From NCBI GenBank assembly GCA_026416895.1, contig JAOAEH010000082.1, positions 1-9,692 of the forward strand: a stretch of DNA of 9,692 nucleotides. Direction: 5' to 3'. A program made the position numbers and the translations under genes. Positions 6,491 through 9,692 of this stretch are shown piece by piece. Origin of the DNA: Elusimicrobiales bacterium (GTDB taxonomy: Bacteria; Elusimicrobiota; Elusimicrobia; Elusimicrobiales; UBA9959). Numbering within the stretch: position 1 is the stretch's first letter; each line of letters starts with the position of its first letter. The notes under the pieces are model-generated. The model was given only the letters and a program-made list of their open reading frames with translations. It did no database searches and had not been told where the DNA came from.

Positions 6491-7108
6491 ATGAAGAAAG
6501 ATGGTGTTTTTATAGTATTTGAAGGGGCTGATAAAACTGGTAAAACTACACAAGCAGAACTTTTAAAGAGATACCTTGAAAAGAAAGGAATTAAAGTAAT
6601 TTTAACAAGAGAACCTGGTGGCACTCAAGTTTCAGAAAAGATAAGGGAGATAGTTTTAGATCCTCAAAATGTAATGTCTCCGTTGTGTGAATTATTTTTA
6701 TATGAAGCTGCAAGAGCAGATCATGTAGAAAATTTAATTAAACCTGCCATTGAAAAAGGTTATGTTGTTATATCTGATAGGTTTACTCTTGCTAGTATTG
6801 TTTATCAAGGTTACGGCCGTAGATTAGGGGAGAAGCTTGTAAAGAAGCTTAATAGAGTTGTAACAAAGGGTTTAAATATAGATATTGTTTTTGGTTTTGA
6901 TATCAATGAGGATGAATATTTTAGAAGAAGTAGAAAATTTTTAAAAGATAGAATAGAAAAAGAAGATAAAAATTTTATGAGAAATATAATTTTTACTTAT
7001 AAAAAATTATTTAAAAAGATTAAAGGAATAAAGATTATTGATTCATCAAAAAGTATAGATGAAATACATCAATTTATAGTTAATGAAGTTGAGAAAAAAT
7101 TAAAATGA
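6491..7108 (+). CDS. tmk: Thymidylate kinase (dTMP kinase)
   Basis: Phosphorylates dTMP to dTDP using ATP, an essential step of dTTP supply. The 205 residues match the family. Visible are FIVFEGADKTGKTTQ (7-21) with the P-loop GADKTGKT (12-19), the TREPGGT motif (39-45), the ISDRF site (94-98, DR[YF] motif), SIVYQGYGR (102-110) and the Arg-rich LID RRSRKFLKDRIEKED (145-159). The start fits the usual family N-terminus, but no Shine-Dalgarno precedes it. tmk-holB-metG is a recurrent bacterial gene order. Its TGA overlaps the holB ATG. Confidence 0.97.
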   Translation: MKKDGVFIVFEGADKTGKTTQAELLKRYLEKKGIKVILTREPGGTQVSEKIREIVLDPQNVMSPLCELFLYEAARADHVENLIKPAIEKGYVVISDRFTLASIVYQGYGRRLGEKLVKKLNRVVTKGLNIDIVFGFDINEDEYFRRSRKFLKDRIEKEDKNFMRNIIFTYKKLFKKIKGIKIIDSSKSIDEIHQFIVNEVEKKLK

Positions 7109-8058
7109 AATTTTCTCAAATAATAGGTCATATTAAAAACATAGAAATGCTTTTAAAAATTGTAAAGGAAAATAAAATATTTCATTCTTATATTTTTACA
7201 GGTGTTGATGGAATAGGGAAAAAGATGATTGCTTTGGCATTTGCTAGGCATATTCTTTGTATTGGGGAAAAGAATGATGAATGTATTTGTGAAAGCTGTA
7301 GAATGTTTTTAAAAGGAATACATCCAGATTTTCGTTTAGTAGATAAAACATTTCAGGCTTCATTGCTTGGTGAGGAACCAGAAGAACAAGATAATATAAA
7401 GATATCAACTATAAGGGAAGTAATTAGATTTTCACAATTAGCTCCTTCATTTTCGAAATATAAAGTTATTATTTTTGATGATGCTCATAAAATGGTTATT
7501 GAAGCGCAAAATGCTCTGCTAAAAACTATTGAGGAGCCACCAATTAATACTTTGTTTATTTTTGTTACTCATTCAAAAAATTTACTTTTACCTACTGTTG
7601 TGTCTAGAAGTCAGGTTTTAAACTTTTCACCTTTGATGATTGATGATGTATTTAACATTTTAAAGAAAAATGGTTTTGATGAGAATTTATCTTTTGATGC
7701 TGCTGAGTCTAGTGGTGGTTCAGTTTCATTTGCTATTAAACATATAGGTTTATTGAAAGATATAAAAGAAGCGGTCAAATATGGTCAAATTGCTTCTTTT
7801 GTTATAGCATATAAAATAGCTAAATCACAAAATCCAAAACAATCTGTTTCATCTCTTATAGATATATTAAATAATAGGATATATTACTATGTAGAAAAAA
7901 ATATAGATCGATATGTCATACAGAAAGCTGTTTTGATTATAAAGAGGAATCTTACATACAAAAAATATCTTCGCTATAACGTTAATTCTCGTATAATATC
8001 TTTTTTGGTGCTTTATAACTATTTTTTATTTAGAAGAGAACTTAAGGAGATTGTATGA
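7105..8058 (+). CDS. holB: DNA polymerase III subunit delta' (clamp loader)
   Basis: Part of the DnaX/delta/delta' clamp loader that opens the beta sliding clamp at primed DNA. The 317-residue protein has an AAA+ N-terminal half: FSQIIGH (3-9), FHSYIFTGVDGIGKK (26-40, P-loop-like), a zinc-module cysteine set C52, C60, C62, C65, HPDF (73-76), KVIIFDDAHKM (120-130, Walker-B position), QNALLKTIEEPP (135-146) and VVSRSQ (165-170, the SRC-motif position). The P-loop ends in Lys instead of Ser/Thr and the Walker-B position reads DDAH. This fits delta' as a stator that need not hydrolyse ATP, and separates it from DnaX. The C-terminal half is poorly conserved, as usual. Context between tmk and metG supports holB. 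It overlaps both neighbours by 4 bases. Confidence 0.92.
   Translation: MKFSQIIGHIKNIEMLLKIVKENKIFHSYIFTGVDGIGKKMIALAFARHILCIGEKNDECICESCRMFLKGIHPDFRLVDKTFQASLLGEEPEEQDNIKISTIREVIRFSQLAPSFSKYKVIIFDDAHKMVIEAQNALLKTIEEPPINTLFIFVTHSKNLLLPTVVSRSQVLNFSPLMIDDVFNILKKNGFDENLSFDAAESSGGSVSFAIKHIGLLKDIKEAVKYGQIASFVIAYKIAKSQNPKQSVSSLIDILNNRIYYYVEKNIDRYVIQKAVLIIKRNLTYKKYLRYNVNSRIISFLVLYNYFLFRRELKEIV
8044..8049 (+). promoter_or_regulatory. Shine-Dalgarno of metG inside the end of holB
   Basis: AAGGAG lies 5 bases before the metG ATG, within the last codons of holB. It allows independent initiation in addition to coupling through the ATGA overlap. Confidence 0.75.
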
Positions 8059-9527
8059 AAAAATATTATATAACTACACCGTTATATTATGTTAATTATA
8101 TGCCTCATCTTGGTCATGCTTATACTACAGTTGCAGCAGATGTTTTAGCTAGATACATGAAATCTAAAAAGAAAGAAGTATTTTTCCAAACTGGTACTGA
8201 TGAGCATGGGATAAATATAGAAAGAACTGCTCAGGCTTACAATAAAGATCCAAAACAATGGGCAGATGAGATAGTAATTCATTTTAAAGATATGTGGAAG
8301 ACCTTGCATATTGAGTATGATTATTTTATAAGGACAACCGATAAGGAACATGAAAAACAGGTTCAACTTATATTTGAAAAGTTAATTGATAATGGTAATA
8401 TATACAAAGGGAATTATGAAGGGCTTTATTGTAGTTCTTGTGAAAATTTTTATGAAGAAGGTGAAATAATTGAAGGAATGTGTCCTATTCACAAAAAACC
8501 TATTGAGAGAATTAGTGAAGAAACATATTTTTTTAAACTTTCTAAATATCAAGATAAACTTCTTAGGTATTATAAACAAAATCCTCAATTTCTGTCTCCA
8601 TCTTACAGAGCGCTAGAAATTATTAGATTTGTTGAGAATGGGCTTAAAGATATATCAGTATCAAGGACAAGGGTTAAATGGGGAATTCCTGTTCTTAGAG
8701 ATCCTTCTCACACTATATATGTATGGTTTGATGCTCTTCTTAACTATATTACAGGGCCTGGATATAGGATAGATAAACCAGATGATAGTTTTTATAATAT
8801 TTGGCCTTGTGATGTTCATTTTATAGGCAAAGAGATTTTTAGATTTCATGCTGTAATATGGCCTGCGATGCTTATGGCTTTAGATCTTCCTTTACCTAAA
8901 AAGATCTATGCTCATGGTTGGTGGACTGTAGAAGGTGAGAAAATGTCTAAATCTAGAGGTAATGTGATTAATCCTATTGATATAGTAAGAGAATATAGTA
9001 GCGATGTATTTAGATATTTTATATTCAGAGAAGTTCCTTTTGGACAAGATGGAGATTTTTCATATCAAGCTTTAAAAAATAGGTATAACTCAGATTTATG
9101 TAATGGACTTGGAAATCTATTTTCAAGAGTATTGAGTATGGTAAAAAAATATTGTCAAAATATCATGCCTGAGAGCCCAAACAATTCTAGGTTAATTGAA
9201 TATTTTCTTGCAGTGGAAAAAGAAATAGATAAAGATATGGAAGATTTAAATTTTAGTTTAGCTTTGGATAAAATTTGGAAAAAAATTTCTTATATGAATA
9301 AATTGATAGATGAACAAAAACCTTGGGAGTTAGCAAAAACAGATCCAGAAAAATTAAAAGTTTTTTTAAGTGATATGATTTGGGGGCTTAGGATGATAGC
9401 TAAATGGATATACCCATTTATGCCTGAAACATCAGTTAAGATGAGTATGTATCTTGCAATAGGTGAAACTAAAGACAAAATAATTGGTGATGAAAAAATA
9501 TCACCTTTATTTCCAAGAAAAAATTAA
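8055..9527 (+). CDS. metG: Methionine--tRNA ligase, short form without C-terminal tRNA-binding domain
   Basis: Class I aminoacyl-tRNA synthetase that charges tRNA-Met, including the initiator. The 490-residue protein carries TTPLYYVNYMPHLGHAYT (7-24), with HLGH (18-21) as the HIGH signature, QTGTDEHG (45-52), a metal knuckle formed by C126, C129, C143 and H146 (CxxC...CxxH), IYVWFDALLNYITG (221-234), FIGKEIFRFHAVIWPA (256-271), the KMSKS loop (296-300), and an anticodon-binding helical domain including LGNLFSR and EQKPWELAK. It ends at SPLFPRKN, where the catalytic plus anticodon-binding core normally ends. The EMAP/Trbp111-like dimerisation domain of longer MetRS (about 650 residues) is absent, which is common in bacteria. 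It is the last gene of the plus-strand operon. Confidence 0.98.
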   Translation: MKKYYITTPLYYVNYMPHLGHAYTTVAADVLARYMKSKKKEVFFQTGTDEHGINIERTAQAYNKDPKQWADEIVIHFKDMWKTLHIEYDYFIRTTDKEHEKQVQLIFEKLIDNGNIYKGNYEGLYCSSCENFYEEGEIIEGMCPIHKKPIERISEETYFFKLSKYQDKLLRYYKQNPQFLSPSYRALEIIRFVENGLKDISVSRTRVKWGIPVLRDPSHTIYVWFDALLNYITGPGYRIDKPDDSFYNIWPCDVHFIGKEIFRFHAVIWPAMLMALDLPLPKKIYAHGWWTVEGEKMSKSRGNVINPIDIVREYSSDVFRYFIFREVPFGQDGDFSYQALKNRYNSDLCNGLGNLFSRVLSMVKKYCQNIMPESPNNSRLIEYFLAVEKEIDKDMEDLNFSLALDKIWKKISYMNKLIDEQKPWELAKTDPEKLKVFLSDMIWGLRMIAKWIYPFMPETSVKMSMYLAIGETKDKIIGDEKISPLFPRKN

Positions 9528-9692
9528 TTTTGTTCACCGTTTTTTTCAGGAAAAAACATTCGAAACACAAAATAAACTATACCTGAAAGTGCATAAAGTA
9601 AAAAGAATAATAGAAGAGCATTTTGAGGGTAAAATATAATTAAAAATATTGTTGAAATGGTGGCAAGAAGTCCAATAGGCGATTTTACCATA
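9524..9692 (-). CDS. C-terminal end of a membrane protein, possibly a CDP-alcohol phosphatidyltransferase (PssA-like); 5' part outside the window
   Basis: Reading leftwards from the window edge, an open frame of at least 55 codons ends at TAA (9524-9526). It encodes two hydrophobic helices separated by a YPQN turn (about IGLLATISTIFLIIF and LLLFFLLYALSGIVYFVF), followed by a short charged tail RMFFPEKNGEQN. The LLYALSG...R pattern resembles the last transmembrane helix of CDP-diacylglycerol-serine O-phosphatidyltransferases, but the diagnostic CDP-alcohol motif would lie upstream and cannot be seen. An in-frame ATG sits at 9689-9691, but two helices alone make a complete 55-residue protein less likely than a truncated one. 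It converges on metG with interlocked stops. Confidence 0.6.
   Translation of the reverse strand, partial: MVKSPIGLLATISTIFLIIFYPQNALLLFFLLYALSGIVYFVFRMFFPEKNGEQN

Noticed and set aside
9539..9557. Possible hairpin GTTTTTT/AAAAAAC downstream of metG as a terminator
   Set aside because: The stem is almost all A:T, short, lies inside the convergent coding frame and is not followed by a T-tract, so it is more likely a by-product of AT richness.
1..9692. Mobile element, CRISPR array, toxin-antitoxin or defence island
   Set aside because: No transposase, integrase, repeat-spacer pattern, terminal inverted repeat or small-gene pair is visible; nearly every base belongs to recognisable housekeeping genes.

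Overview
The window is a gene-dense (almost wholly protein-coding) stretch of a very AT-rich bacterial chromosome (roughly 70% A+T or more by eye, with AAA/ATT/TTT-type codons throughout). TGA ends several genes and TGG encodes Trp, so the code is the standard bacterial one and not a Mycoplasma-type code. No rRNA, tRNA, CRISPR array, insertion sequence or phage gene is visible. The lineage cannot be fixed from this sequence. An AT-rich, probably anaerobic or host-associated bacterium (for example Elusimicrobiota/Endomicrobia-like or spirochaete-like) would fit, but that is only a guess.

Layout: a 59-base AT-rich spacer (6432-6490) separates two divergent operons. Leftwards (minus strand) run seven genes: ndk, a signal-peptide-bearing alpha/beta-hydrolase-fold protein, murQ, uvrB, nadC, birA and queG. 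Their junctions are tight: gaps of 2, 1, 0 and 12 bases, then two 4-base ATGA overlaps. Rightwards (plus strand) run tmk, holB and metG, joined by two ATGA overlaps. At the right edge the C-terminal end of a minus-strand membrane protein converges on metG, and the two stop codons interlock.

Function: this is mainly housekeeping. Tmk and Ndk catalyse successive steps to dTTP from opposite sides of the shared spacer. HolB belongs to the replicative clamp loader, UvrB to nucleotide excision repair, MetG charges tRNA-Met, NadC makes nicotinate mononucleotide for NAD, BirA attaches biotin, QueG finishes queuosine in tRNA, and MurQ recycles cell-wall MurNAc-6-phosphate. The least ordinary gene is the exported alpha/beta-hydrolase, whose nucleophile-elbow Ser is replaced by His and whose other catalytic positions also look lost. 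BirA and QueG are short, core-only versions of their families.

I found no convincing new multi-gene system. The points worth a second look are the pseudo-hydrolase, the minimal BirA with altered motifs, the apparently leaderless or very short-leader tmk start, an altered motif-V segment in UvrB, an insertion next to the active site of Ndk, and the interlocked convergent stops at 9524-9527.
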